Shown here one piece after another: positions 45,428-55,834 of a stretch of 64,000 nt of DNA. The notes beneath the pieces are model-generated. The model searched no databases. It had not been told where the DNA came from and saw nothing but the letters and a program-made list of their open reading frames with translations. This stretch comes from Tolypocladium sp. Sup5 PDA-1 (lineage: Eukaryota; Ascomycota; Sordariomycetes; Hypocreales; Ophiocordycipitaceae). The stretch is taken from NCBI GenBank assembly GCA_000750105.3, contig JPHH03000027.1:1-64000 (forward strand), in the 5' to 3' direction. The stretch's first letter is position 1; each line of letters opens with the position of its first letter. Made by a program: the position numbers and the translations under genes.

Positions 45428-45913
45428 TTATTCAACATACGCAACACACTTGATCTCCACCAGAATCTCCTCCCGTGGCAAAGCTCGCACCTCCACCGTC
45501 GTCCGGGCTGGAGCCGTCGCCCGATCCGGCCAAACCCGATTCCACTCTGCGTTCATGCCCGCATAGTCACCCTTCATATTGGTGAGGAAGACCGTCGCGT
45601 CGACCACGTTCTTGATCCCCGCCTGCCCACTTGTCGCGCCTTGGATGATGGCGTCGATGTTGGATAGCACCGCGGCGGTTTGTAGTCGGATATCGAGGGT
45701 TGTTACGGACGAGTTGCCGGACTCATCGACTGTCGTATCTGCGCCGACGAATGTGCCGTCACCGCGGCGCGACGATGTGCCCGAGACGTAGACGTAGGAT
45801 CCCTTTCCATGCCTGGCCGGGATGATGCGCGCATGTGGGTAGTTTGCAAGGCCCTGCGCTTGCGTTGAGGGACGAAAATACGGCGTGCCGTTTGGGGTTC
45901 CGTCTTGTGCCAT
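45428..45913 (-). CDS. RidA-family 2-aminomuconate deaminase
   Basis: 161 residues, no intron; start at 45913 (MAQDGTPNG). RidA/YjgF/YER057c fold. The segment YVYVSGTSSRRGDGTFVGAD followed by LDIRLQTAAVLSNIDAIIQ and VVDATVFLTNM is the pattern of bacterial 2-aminomuconate deaminases (NbaF/AmnD type) rather than of the general imine deaminase RidA, and the end RTTVEVRALPREEILVEIKCVAY is conserved. The reaction would be 2-aminomuconate plus water to 4-oxalocrotonate plus ammonia. It is the first gene of the 3-hydroxyanthranilate cluster, followed by the dehydrogenase that would make its substrate. The assignment rests on both the subfamily motif and the neighbours. Confidence 0.82.
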   Translation of the reverse strand: MAQDGTPNGTPYFRPSTQAQGLANYPHARIIPARHGKGSYVYVSGTSSRRGDGTFVGADTTVDESGNSSVTTLDIRLQTAAVLSNIDAIIQGATSGQAGIKNVVDATVFLTNMKGDYAGMNAEWNRVWPDRATAPARTTVEVRALPREEILVEIKCVAYVE

Positions 45914-46081
45914 GTTGAGCTTATCAGGTTGAGGTGGATAGACGAAGCGCAACGTGGATATTGCAAGAAGGACCTGATGGAATCAATGAGACGAAAGAAG
46001 ACAGTTAAAGTGCAAATGGCTTCGCTCATTGCGACGGTTCTTGTCGGATAAATATGTGCATGAACTTAGCACCATGGCATT

Positions 46082-46093
46082 CGGATAGATCCG
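46082..46093. promoter_or_regulatory. Cluster palindrome, RidA/deaminase promoter
   Basis: CGGATAGATCCG, a CGG-N6-CCG inverted repeat 169 bp before the deaminase start. It is the exact reverse complement of the site at 49742-49753. CGG half-sites in inverted order are what Zn2Cys6 dimers bind. Confidence 0.65.
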
Positions 46094-46201
46094 GGTCTGG
46101 CTGCAAGCTTGCCGAGTCCGTTCCGTGTCCGATCAGAGACGTTCCAATTTCCAGCTACGGGCCTACATACAAGTCTCAGACAACGGCGCCGATCCGGCTC
46201 C

Positions 46202-47824
46202 TCACCAGGAATCGGGTACATGTATGGTCCGGACGTTTGTAAACACGTCCCGGCTGTGTGCGCCGCCCTCCCGGCCCGTCCCGGAGGCCTTCATCCCGCC
46301 AAAGGCCGTGCCAAGCTCCCGGACCAGCCAGCAGTTGACCCACACCAGCCCGGCATCGATCCGTTCCCCTACACGGCGCATCCGCGACACGTCGTTGGTC
46401 ATCACGACGCTGGCCAGCCCGTTGGGATTGTCATTCGCGAGCCGGATGGCTTCCTCCTCTGTGTCAAAGGAACACACCGTGACCACCGGGCCGAAGATTT
46501 CCTCCCGCACCACGGAACTGTCGGTGCAAATGTCGCTCAGCACCACAGGAGGGATCCAGTAGCCATGTGGCGGCTCTTCCTCCGGGACGTCCCCCGTGTG
46601 GAATGTGGCAGTCTCTTGCTGCGCGATGAGCAGATAGGACTGGATCTTGGAATAGTGCTCAAGCGACACGACTGGCCCAATAGTCTCCCCGCATCGGTAA
46701 TGCTTCTTGACGTAGTCGACAAACGCAGGCAGAAAGTCATCGTAAATCGTGCGCTGGACGTACATGCGCGAGCCACAGAGACAGATCTGCCCGCTGTTCT
46801 CAAAGGCCGCACGCGCGGCCAGAGGCACCGCCTTCGCCAGCTCGACGTCGTCGAAGATCAGCGTAGGATTCTTTCCGCCAAGCTCCAGTGACAAGTGCTT
46901 GCCAATGTCGCCGGCCGTGTCTCGTCGAATGCGGATCCCCGTGCTTGTCCCGCCGGTGAATGACACGCCACGGACACGCGGAGAGTTCACCAGGGCTGAG
47001 CCGGCTCCAGGTCCGTCGCCGAAGACGATGTTGATCACTCCGGGAGGCACCTGGGCTTGTCGGAAGACTTCCGCGAGCACTTCCAACGAATCAGTGACGG
47101 GAAATGCGACATGTGGTTCACGACCATCACTTACAGAATGCGGTGATGCTGGTTGTTTCGCTTGGCTTCGCAACGCCTACGCAACCAAATGCCAGACATG
47201 GCGCAATTTTCCATGTCAGGAGGTAAAGCGGCATGTTCCACGGTGTTATGAGTCCGAAGACTCCAACCGGGGACCGATGCTCATACGTCAAGACCGACGA
47301 TTGCCCATCGGCGTACCGAACCGCACCATCGTCATGCAGGATATACGTGGCAAAGTACCTGGCAAAGAGTCATCAGAACACATCCTCGTGCTTGCGTAAA
47401 GAATCTTGATGTACCTAAAGTTCGCAATTGCGCGATCAATCTCAACCCTGGCCCGATCCAGTGTCTTTCCTTGGTCAATGCTCTCCCAGACCGCAAATAA
47501 TTCCTTCTTCTCAGCCAAGATATTCGCGATGCGCTGCAAGATTTCGGACCTCTCCAGTCTTGAGGTCTGGGACCAAGATGGAAACGCTCGAGCCGCGGCA
47601 TCTATTGCGTCGCTTACGTCGGATAGTGCGATGCGAGGAACCTGTGCCAATACATCTCCAGTCCTAGGATTGAAGGATTTAATCCATGTATCGGAGGTTG
47701 AATGAGGCCGAAAACCGCTGCTGACGAAGTTCTGAAGACGGAGGTGGCTTCGTGGCGATTTGGCCAGAAAGCCCTCGGCTCGTTGTAAAGTGTCGAGCTC
47801 CCACAGCGTTGAGATAGTGTCCAT
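46202..47824 (-). CDS. Aldehyde dehydrogenase, 2-aminomuconate-semialdehyde type
   Basis: Would oxidise 2-aminomuconate-6-semialdehyde to 2-aminomuconate with NAD. Exons 47824-47415, 47358-47135 and 47079-46202, 503 residues. Splicing restores [32 protein letters not shown] and [27 protein letters not shown]. The catalytic Glu is in LELGGKNP, the catalytic Cys in [10 protein letters not shown], and EEIFGPVV with the late [19 protein letters not shown] is typical of the aminomuconate/hydroxymuconate semialdehyde subgroup (ALDH8). Introns of 56 and 55 bp. Substrate is inferred from subgroup motif and its position between the deaminase and ACMS decarboxylase genes. Confidence 0.9.
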
Positions 47825-47963
47825 GATTCCAGGTGTTGCGAGAATGCAATTATTCTTTAGTAGCAAATATCAAGTTTACATCAAGACGCGGTTTTATTAG
47901 CTTGTTGCCATCTCTTTAAAACTCTAGCCCCGTGCGAGGTGCTTCTTGGATGTATGCGCGCGA

Positions 47964-47976
47964 CGGATAACATCCG
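47964..47976. promoter_or_regulatory. Cluster palindrome, dehydrogenase promoter
   Basis: CGGATAACATCCG, the same half-sites CGGAT and ATCCG as in the other cluster promoters but spaced by three bases instead of two. It is 140 bp before the dehydrogenase start. The rest of 47825-48255 has no gene. Confidence 0.55.
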
Positions 47977-48255
47977 ATTCGGCGGCTCGGCTTGTGTCCG
48001 CATTGGAACTGGGCCTGATATGATATCGGAGATGCAATCGTCGCAACATTAAATCGGTAACTTCGCACGAAACTGGAGATGAGCCTACGGCGAGTACGAA
48101 TATAGACAAGATATGCGTTTCTGCAACTAGTAAGACTCAAAAATATAGCTTCTAGGTGCATCTCGGCAGTCTCAGTCCCCATGATCAACGCATTATTAAT
48201 TACAGCATGCGCTACATACGATCCTTAGCACACAATTTGTCCCGCAACTTAGCTG

Positions 48256-49499
48256 TTACAACCTCTGCTGCGGAAACAGGTCATGCAAGCCCAGAAACTC
48301 AATCGCATTCCTGCCCAACATCTTCGACCTCGCTTTATCAGAAAGAAAGTCTCGAACCTGCTCATCCCAGGCCAGCATCTCCCCCGGCACGGGCATCTCG
48401 CCCAGCGGAAACGGATAGTCGCTCCCCATGAGGATCCGTTCCGGTCCAATCTTCTTGCAAATGTACTCTAGCAGATCCGCATCGTGGACTAAACTGTCGA
48501 TCCAAATATTCTTCTGGTGCAGGTCAAGATGCTGTAGGGGCGAGACACCTTGCGAGTCGTGTGCCACCAGGTCGGGTCGGCAGTCGTAGCCGTGCTGGAT
48601 CCGTCCGAGTAGGGGCAGATAGGAGCCACCGGCATGGGCGAAGCAGAGTCGCAGTTTTGGGTGGCGCACCAAGACACCTGATGAAATGATGGCGTGCATC
48701 GCCAGGGCTGTCTCGCTTGGCCTAGAGCCGGATCATCAGCACGACTGTCTTCAAGAGCAGGTTGCACTAATACTCACATCCCGATAAGCCATGCGGACCA
48801 ATACTGGCCCCAGCGACTCTTATTTTCTCTTGCCAGTTCGTAGCCCAGGGGGTGAACAAAGATTGGACAGTCGAACTCCTCGCATGCCGTCCAGAAAGGC
48901 TCAAACTCCGGGTTGTCCAGGCCCCGTCCGTTGATCTCAGTCCCAATTTCCACTCCCTTTAAATCCAGTGTCGTCCGCACGCGCCGCAGCTCCAATACCG
49001 AGGCGGCAACATCCTGGAGAGGCACCGTTGCCAAACCCACGAATCGACGAGGGTGGTCGCGACAGACAGAGGCGATATGGTCGTTCAGATACCGGGCCAA
49101 TTTCGCGGCTGGCTCGGTCGGCTTGTCGTAGGAGAACAAGATGGGTATTGTACTGAGGACCTGGACATCAACTCCAGTCGCATCCATCTCCCTGATGCGC
49201 GTCTCAGGGTCGAAGCAATTGGCTTCTACCGTTCTGAAGAACCGGTCGCCCACAAGCATGTCGACCTTTTTAGACTGGAGCACATGTCCTCCGTTTTTCA
49301 GCCCCTCTGCAGACTGCTGATATGGTCTGAGATTGATCCATTCTTGCTCCCTGTGGGAATCGGAAAAGTCGGGCAAAGATGGGGGCATGATATGAGTGTG
49401 TATGTCAATTCGGAATGAAGAACTGGGTATCCCATGGCTCTCTCCATTTGTGGCAGAGCCATGGCCGGGTCCTCCACAAAGACATTCGCAAGAGTTCAT
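48256..49499 (-). CDS. ACMSD: 2-amino-3-carboxymuconate-6-semialdehyde decarboxylase
   Basis: Amidohydrolase-superfamily zinc decarboxylase that removes the carboxylate of ACMS, the ring-opened product of 3-hydroxyanthranilate, and so diverts it from quinolinate. Exons 49499-48778 and 48721-48256, 395 residues (an in-frame ATG at 49544 would add 15). Metal ligands: IDIHTHIMP (H-x-H), [19 protein letters not shown] and [11 protein letters not shown] (Asp). The splice makes [17 protein letters not shown], a conserved stretch in the family. The long Cys-containing N-terminus ([12 protein letters not shown]) is unlike the bacterial enzyme, which starts close to the H-x-H motif. Divergent from the dioxygenase gene that makes its substrate, 480 bp apart. 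Confidence 0.93.
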
Positions 49500-49741
49500 C
49501 TTCAAACTGAGCGGTTGACGAGTCGCGGTATGCGGTTGTTGCAAGGCAGGCTGCTGTGTAGTATTCCCAGCAATGAGAACATTGAACGAAGTGTCATATT
49601 AGAAGAATGAGCCCAAATCTTGTCTTTTGATCTTTCTGGCACTTTTCGGCTGTTGAGCTGTAGGTTTCGATGTGTCTTTCCAAATAGAGCCCCGTGCAGC
49701 GGGAGACGCGGCCGGGGCGGGGCCGGAGCTGTTGTTAGCGC

Positions 49742-49753
49742 CGGATCTATCCG
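49742..49753. promoter_or_regulatory. Cluster palindrome, shared ACMSD/dioxygenase promoter
   Basis: CGGATCTATCCG lies 243 bp before the ACMSD start and 227 bp before the dioxygenase start, almost central in the 480-bp divergent promoter. Two further CGG triplets (49764-49766, CGGATGTCGG) follow within 25 bp. Confidence 0.65.
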
Positions 49754-49979
49754 ACCGTTCAATCGGATGTCGGTCCGGTGGCGGCTCACGACTCCTCATA
49801 CCGGGTCCAGTGAATGGATCGGAACGATCCTGAACACCAAGCGCTTACAAGTTTTGCTATGGCCAGGCCAGCCCATTTAATTGAGTGCAAGACATGTATG
49901 AATCACACGATGCCGAATCGAAAAGAGTTCCCTCATTCTTGCAGTTTCCAACAATCTCGACTCCGCTTTACCAGAAGCC

Positions 49980-50738
49980 ATGGCCACTTCACCAAACACC
50001 GGGTCTTCCATCCCCGGTCCCATTGTCCTGTCGTCATGGCTGAGTACCAATGCCGACAAGCTGCAGCCGCCCGTGAACAATCTCTGCCTGTACTCTGGAA
50101 AAGACTTTACATTAATGGCCGTCGGGGGTCCGAACACGAGGACTGACTATCATAGTAGGTTTCCGTAGCTGCGGGTTGAGAGAGGAAGATGAGTTATGCT
50201 ACGAGTCTCTTGGCTAACATTCTGGATGCAACCAGTAAATGAAACAGAGGTACGAAGATGGAAGCCAAGGCTATTGAACCAGATCGCAGACTAATGCATG
50301 AAACTGTGTACACAGGAATGGTTCTACCAAATCAAGGGCGACATGTTGCTCAAAATCATTGAGAACGGCAATTTCCGTGATATCCAGATCAAAGAAGGCG
50401 AGACATTCCTCGTTCCTGGTATGATGCAGCCTATCCCAAACGTTCAAAAAGTATCCGCTCACATGTGGCACCCAGGAAACACCCCTCACTCTCCGATCCG
50501 ATCTCGCGACACTGTAGGGCTCGTAATGGAACGAACCCGCCCGCCAGGCAGCATTGATCGTTTACGATGGTACTGCCATAATAAAGAAACCCATGGAGAA
50601 CATCCCGTCATCATCCGAGAGGAGGCGTTCCATTGTGAGGACATTGAGACGCAACTGAAGGTTGCTATTGAAGACTGGATGGAGAATGAAAGCAATCGCA
50701 AGTGCAGCGTCTGCGGGGAGACTGCGCCTAGCCATTAA
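49980..50738 (+). CDS. BNA1: 3-hydroxyanthranilate 3,4-dioxygenase
   Basis: Fe(II) cupin enzyme that opens the ring of 3-hydroxyanthranilate to ACMS. Four exons: 49980-50154, a 14-nt micro-exon 50236-50249, 50316-50418 and 50476-50738, for 184 residues. Splicing gives TDYHINETEEWFYQ with the iron ligands His and Glu, and [13 protein letters not shown] with the third ligand His; the substrate-binding Arg residues lie in NTRTDYH and HSPIR. The third intron (57 bp) is in frame, so unspliced RNA would insert 19 residues just before the third ligand. A single C-x2-C pair is left near the C-terminus (CSVC). The last cluster enzyme on this side; its stop lies 42 bp from the end of the convergent regulator gene. 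Confidence 0.93.
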
Positions 50739-50780
50739 GATCCCTATGTGTACAATAAGTTGGAGCCTAGTCGGGCCCGT

Positions 50781-53113
50781 TCATCGCTCCGGGGGTAGGA
50801 CAAATTGATCCATGGCCGACAGCAATATCGCACCATCGCCAAAGTTCGTAGGCGATAGTCCGCTTCCCGGTGTAGGTGGCGGAAGGTCAAGCAGAAAGTC
50901 CATAAATTGCTGGTTGTGATCAGCGAAGTCGACATTATTGCAATCGTCAACCAAATGCGTCATATTCGCAGAGGAAGCGAGAGTAGAGTGATTCGCCGAG
51001 ACCCTGCGCCGCTTTGGTGGTACATTTTCCCGGTGGTCACAGCTCTGGCCACGCCTAGAGGATAGGAAATGCTGTTTTGAGCTCGGAGTGATTGTGTTTG
51101 GCGCGTCCTTCGATTGATGGCTGGCAGACTTGTCGGCCAAGAGTCTCCGTTGCCATCCTTGGATTGTGTAGGAGGCTGCATGGTCGTCCGATGGCATCGA
51201 TGGTACTAGCCCATACCGATCAAAGGTTTTGTGGAAAACATCATGCCTGTCGAGGTCAATTTTCGTCGCGAGCATGTCCTCTTCGCTCAACAGCAGGTAC
51301 TTCTTGATCTCCGGCCATTGTATCTTCATTCCCCGGAGCATGTCCACGGCAGTCTCGACATCATGCCAGGACTTGGCTGCAAAAGCCATGTTCCGAGACA
51401 GCCGCATGCAGTGCAAGAGGACTTTGGCGCTGGCGTAAATGGCCCGGCTTTGCTGCACCAGAAAGTGACTTGCTGGTACGGTGGCGACCACCTGCGGCGT
51501 GAGCTTGATGCAGTTGGAGGCAGCTTCAGCGCAGCGCAGAAACGCCTCGGGCCCCATGTCCGCCGTTGTAAATGTTTCGATAAAGGTCCGGTAGAGAAGG
51601 ACAACCCCGATGTGGTACGACGCAACTGCGATGGTTTGCAGCGGGGCAGACCGATCGCTCTGTTGGGTCTCTCCCATCTTTCTGAGGACCTGCTTGTTAT
51701 AATACGTCTCCAATTCCACGTCATGTTCGCGGACGCGTGATCGCAAAGTCTCTTTCAGCCTGGGGCTCGACGTATTGTGGGACTTGCGAATAGACCGAAC
51801 CGACTTGTAGATCTTGCCCATGGTAATGTGGAAATCTGCAATGACCGAGAACCAAGGGTCCATCTCCTCCTCTGTTATTGGTGATCCAGAGTCGTCATTA
51901 TCATCCGATAGTTCCACTTCGCAGTCGGCATCATCGATTGCCATGGGCCTGGAAAGCACCGTCGACAGTGAGCGGTCCAAAATGTACAGGCACCGCCAGA
52001 GGTTCCCATGCGTGCTTCGCATCTCATCCGACCCTTCCACCGCATCAGTACTTTCATCAAGGTCCAATCCTTGGTAGAGCCGGATCGCGTGGCCCGTGGT
52101 GACCCATGCTTCGTTAACCCGTCCGGCTTCGGCCAGGTACAAACTCAGCAGCCCCTGAGCAACGACGAGGTTGACGCTTGACGTCTCATTCCCCTGATCT
52201 GGCCGCGGCGCGAACGTCTTGCTTGCATGCCAATATAATAATTCTCCAAGGCCAACCGATTTGTACGCCTGTACGATGGGGTTGTCGAACACTTGGTGGT
52301 CCGACGGCAGGACTGTTGCCGAAACGGCGAGGAACGCGTACATGAGAAGTGAGAACCCATCGTCGTCTTCCTGAACCGAGAACCGCCTATCAAACTGCTG
52401 CCGAAAATCCGGTTCCCGAATAATGGGGAATATTGGGTAGATGTAGCGATAAAATTGGTCGATGAGAACCTGGAGGAGTTCGTCGGGAAGCATGGCGACA
52501 TCCACCGGCGGAAGGCATGTTTCGGCTTCCGTTGCAGATTCCGATGCACTTCCATGGTTTTCTGGTTCGTTGCAATCGAATGTTAGAGAGTCCAAGCCGT
52601 CAATATTCTCCGGGGCTCGTTCTTGGTTTGACACATCGCCGCCAGAGCCTGCACCTGTGTCGAATGGCATGTCGAAGGCGGCCATTGGGTCTGAGATGGA
52701 TGTATTGTCCGGGGCCGGGGCCGACGGCGGGTCTCCCAGAGTGCCGAGACTCATATTCTTTTCAGATTCCGCTGCATTTGTCGGCTGTCCGTTCGCAGAC
52801 GGACTCACGTCTTCGCCTGCCTGGCCCGTCTGTTGCCAGTGTAGCTTCTCCTCCATCCACTGGAGCCGGCTCTCGAGTCTCATGACATATCTGGCTCCAA
52901 TATTCAGCGTGCGAACCAAGACAGGCACCTTGTCTCTGCGGTTACTCACTCGGGATCAGCCAATCTCATGTTGCCCGAAGGGTCGGCATATGCACATTCG
53001 CACTGGTTCCGACGGCAGCTCTGGCATGGCTGCTCACCGTCGCATTTGACCTTTTTTCTGCGACATTCTTGACAGGCGCGCCATACCCTCTGGCGGGAGT
53101 GTATATTGGACAT
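50781..53113 (-). CDS. Zn2Cys6 transcription factor of the 3-hydroxyanthranilate cluster
   Basis: Exons 53113-52950 and 52890-50781, 757 residues. The zinc cluster is at about residues 14-41 (C-x2-C-x6-C-x5-C-x2-C-x6-C, starting CQECRRKKVKC). The splice adds YVMRLESRLQWMEEKLHW, the coiled-coil dimerisation segment usual just after the cluster and needed for binding to paired CGG half-sites. The fungal_trans domain starts near YRYIYPIFPIIREPDF (about residue 200). The gene sits inside the cluster, convergent with the dioxygenase, and its own promoter carries the cluster palindrome, so it is the likely pathway regulator and may regulate itself. The inducer is unknown. Confidence 0.88.
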
Positions 53114-53356
53114 GACTGCCTCCGTATGCAGCAATGGATCTTCTGCAGGGCCTTGGTGATGGTTCAAGAAATGCAGCGATGAATTGTCGATGAAAGCTTC
53201 AGGTCAAATGGAGGGGGTGGAAGGGAGGCGAGTCAGGTCGTACAGGGTCCCCCGCAATTTGATCCCGAGACCCCAGATTCGCTGGTTGATAACTTACTAA
53301 AACTTAGTTATTACCCTACTTGCCTACACCACCAGCAACGGCTTAAGAGTAGGTTG

Positions 53357-53368
53357 CGGATGCATCCG
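53357..53368. promoter_or_regulatory. Cluster palindrome, regulator promoter
   Basis: CGGATGCATCCG, a perfect 12-base palindrome 244 bp before the regulator start. Same half-sites and spacing as in the deaminase and ACMSD/dioxygenase promoters. The remainder of 53114-53571 has no gene. Confidence 0.6.
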
Positions 53369-53571
53369 AGGACGGGCGAAGTCGCTGTCCAGACTAGACC
53401 CCTTGATTACAATGTGATGCGATGCTATTGGGTCGATGGGGAGGGAGTCCCTCCGAGAACATTCACTCCACCGGCTGCAATGCACACTTCACATTTGGTC
53501 CATGCTGTTGACCTAACACACCTTGACACAGAACTCTCACCAAGCCACGAATAGCCGTCCTCTCACGTGCC

Positions 53572-54901
53572 CTATTCTACAGTATCCGGCTGTTCAAAGT
53601 CGCGGCGTGCTGCGTCCGCTACGCCGCCGTCCACGAGAACCCTCAAAGCTAGCATCGCCATTCCCTTGGAGCACTTGATTGCCGCCGCATGTCCCTCGTC
53701 CGTTGCCGCCGCTGCAGCAAACTGCGGACTGTGAATGGCGACGTCTGGCGCGGTCGGCACACCGAATGCGCCGTGGAAGCTGGGAACTGTGTATGACACG
53801 TTGCCCATGTCTGTGGAGGCGGTGTATGGCTTTTCTTGGTGAAGCAGCACCTTTTCGCCAATCTGGGCCATGTCTTCTACGTACGTCTTGCAAAGAGTTT
53901 CGTTGGCTCTGAGATTGATATACGTCGGGGACCTGTAGTCACGGGCATTAGTACATTTGCCTCTCTCAATGCATTTAGGGGACCTTGATCATAGCTTACT
54001 TGATACACTTGTGTGTGCAACCGGTCGCCATTGCAGCCGCCTCGATACACTTCTTTACCCTCTCCAATAGCTTGTCGGAGCGGTCGATGGAGGGGGCCCT
54101 CACACCCCAGCTCATCCGCGTGTAATCAGGGATGACATTGGACGCGACGCCACCCTCCTCGATGATTGCGTGGATTCTCTCATCGGGACGGATCTGCTGC
54201 CGCAGGATCGCAACGTTATTGTACGCCGCCACGGCCGCATCCAAGGCATTCGTCCCGTTCCAGGGCTCGCCGGCCGCGTGTGCCGTCGTACCACGGAACT
54301 CGACGCGGAACTTGTGGCTGGCGAGGAACAAGAGCCCCGCAAGCCCCGTATAGCCGGAGCCTTTTGCGTACAGGGAATGCTCGGACAAGGGGTGCGCCAT
54401 GATGGCGGCGGCAATGTCTTCGGGCGGGTTGAAGGCGCCGTTATCGATGAGGACAGCCTTGCCCCCGCCGCTCTCCTCGGCCGGCGTCCCGAGGATCCGC
54501 AGGCGGCCCGGGATCTTGAGTGTGGACAGGGCGTGAGCTGCGCCGAGGAAGGCAGACATGGAAGACGTGGCAATGAGGTTATGGCCGCAGGCATGGCCGA
54601 TGCCGGGCAGCGCGTCGTATTCACAGCAAATGACGACCTGGCGACCACAGGCCTCGCCGAGAGTGGCTTCGAAACTCGTCTCCAAGCCGTGCGTGCTGCG
54701 CTTGACGTCGAACCCCAGCTTCTCCAGGTATGCGGTGAGGGTGTCGTGCGCGATGAACTCCTTGTAGGCGAGCTCCGGGTTGTCATGAATGACCTTGTTG
54801 ACTTTGAGGCGGAGGTCGTCGCTCAGCTGGTCTATGAGACCGTTGGCGAGCTCCCTGGCCTTGTCCAGGTCTACTGAGAAGGACTCTGATGCACCTGGCA
54901 T
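53572..54901 (-). CDS. M20-family amidohydrolase/peptidase
   Basis: Metal-dependent amidohydrolase of the AbgB/PM20D2 branch of family M20. Exons 54901-54000 and 53932-53572, 420 residues. Motifs: EYDALPGIGHACGHNL (metal-binding His), GTPAEESGGGKA (catalytic and metal-binding Glu pair), KGSGYTGLAG, and the dimerisation domain with RGTTAHAAGEPWNGTNALDA. No signal peptide, so likely cytosolic. Members cleave N-acyl amino acids, aminobenzoyl-glutamate or beta-alanyl dipeptides. An N-acyl-aromatic substrate feeding the neighbouring pathway is possible but only a guess. The cluster palindrome was not seen in its promoter. Confidence 0.87.
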
Positions 54902-55834
54902 GTTGGCGGCTGGTGACGTTTAGTTTGAAGATGGGAAGAATGATGAGCCTTTCTTGGCCATGTAAACTTTGTAAAGATTGTCGGGGGCGTAGCGATGATA
55001 AAGGATCTTGAGCACTCAAATAATACCTGGACACGGGGCTTGGGCTATCATTGCCCATGTCCGTTGTCGGGTTGCAGCTCAGAGAAGCTTGACCCGCAGA
55101 CTCCGGAGATGGTGCCGGTAAGCGGGCCCACCTGTTGGTCTCCCGGCCGGGCAGATGGATATGACCTCAACAGGTAGTTAATTGTGCCTGGACTCTCCAT
55201 GGAACCCGTAGAGGGGCCAGTCGACGAGCGGCGAGATTGCAAAACCAAGTTTCAAGTACGTAACATGCTCGAGAAACACCGACGACTCTTCGGCTTACTT
55301 AGACAATCAGCGGAAATCAGGAAATGGAGGGCGCCACGGAGGGCCCATTTTTGCGGGGGCCGGGGGCGGGGGCGGGGCTGGCGGCGGGGCTGCGGCAGGA
55401 GCTACAAATACCCGATGGTCGGCAAAACTCCACATCATTTCTCAACCCAGTCTCAGCCATCCTTTCTTCTTACACACCCGTGCCATTGCTTCGAACCTGC
55501 ATTGTTTTGGGACTCAGCTGGCGGGCCCAACGGCCACCGGCATCCAATGCATTGTACGTAGCGGCACGCAGCGTCATTGGTGGTCACACCCTAGCAACAT
55601 CGGTTGATCGGCATCGACCCCATCCCAGCTGCCATTTACGGACTGAACACGTCGTGAATCGCGCCCAGTCACGGAGTACGCAGTACAGTACGTCAGAGAC
55701 AAACGGCAGTGCATCGCGTCTACTGTCGCCCATCGAAGCAAGCCCTTCCAATCCACGCTCCCCACGGGACCAGCTGGCTGGATGCATCCAGGGGCAGGCC
55801 CGTCTTCTGGACATGCGCGAAGCTCCCTCCCGGA
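54902..55834. other. Divergent promoter region, no gene seen
   Basis: 930 bp between the M20 gene and the second Zn2Cys6 gene, both reading outward. It has a run of G-rich sequence near 55350-55390 and several CCGG blocks, but no CGGAT-N2/3-ATCCG site by eye. Confidence 0.45.

Noticed and set aside
45428..50738. Recent bacterial transfer of the whole 3-hydroxyanthranilate cluster
   Set aside because: Dehydrogenase, ACMSD and dioxygenase genes have two, one and three spliceosomal introns in fungal style; only the deaminase gene is intronless.
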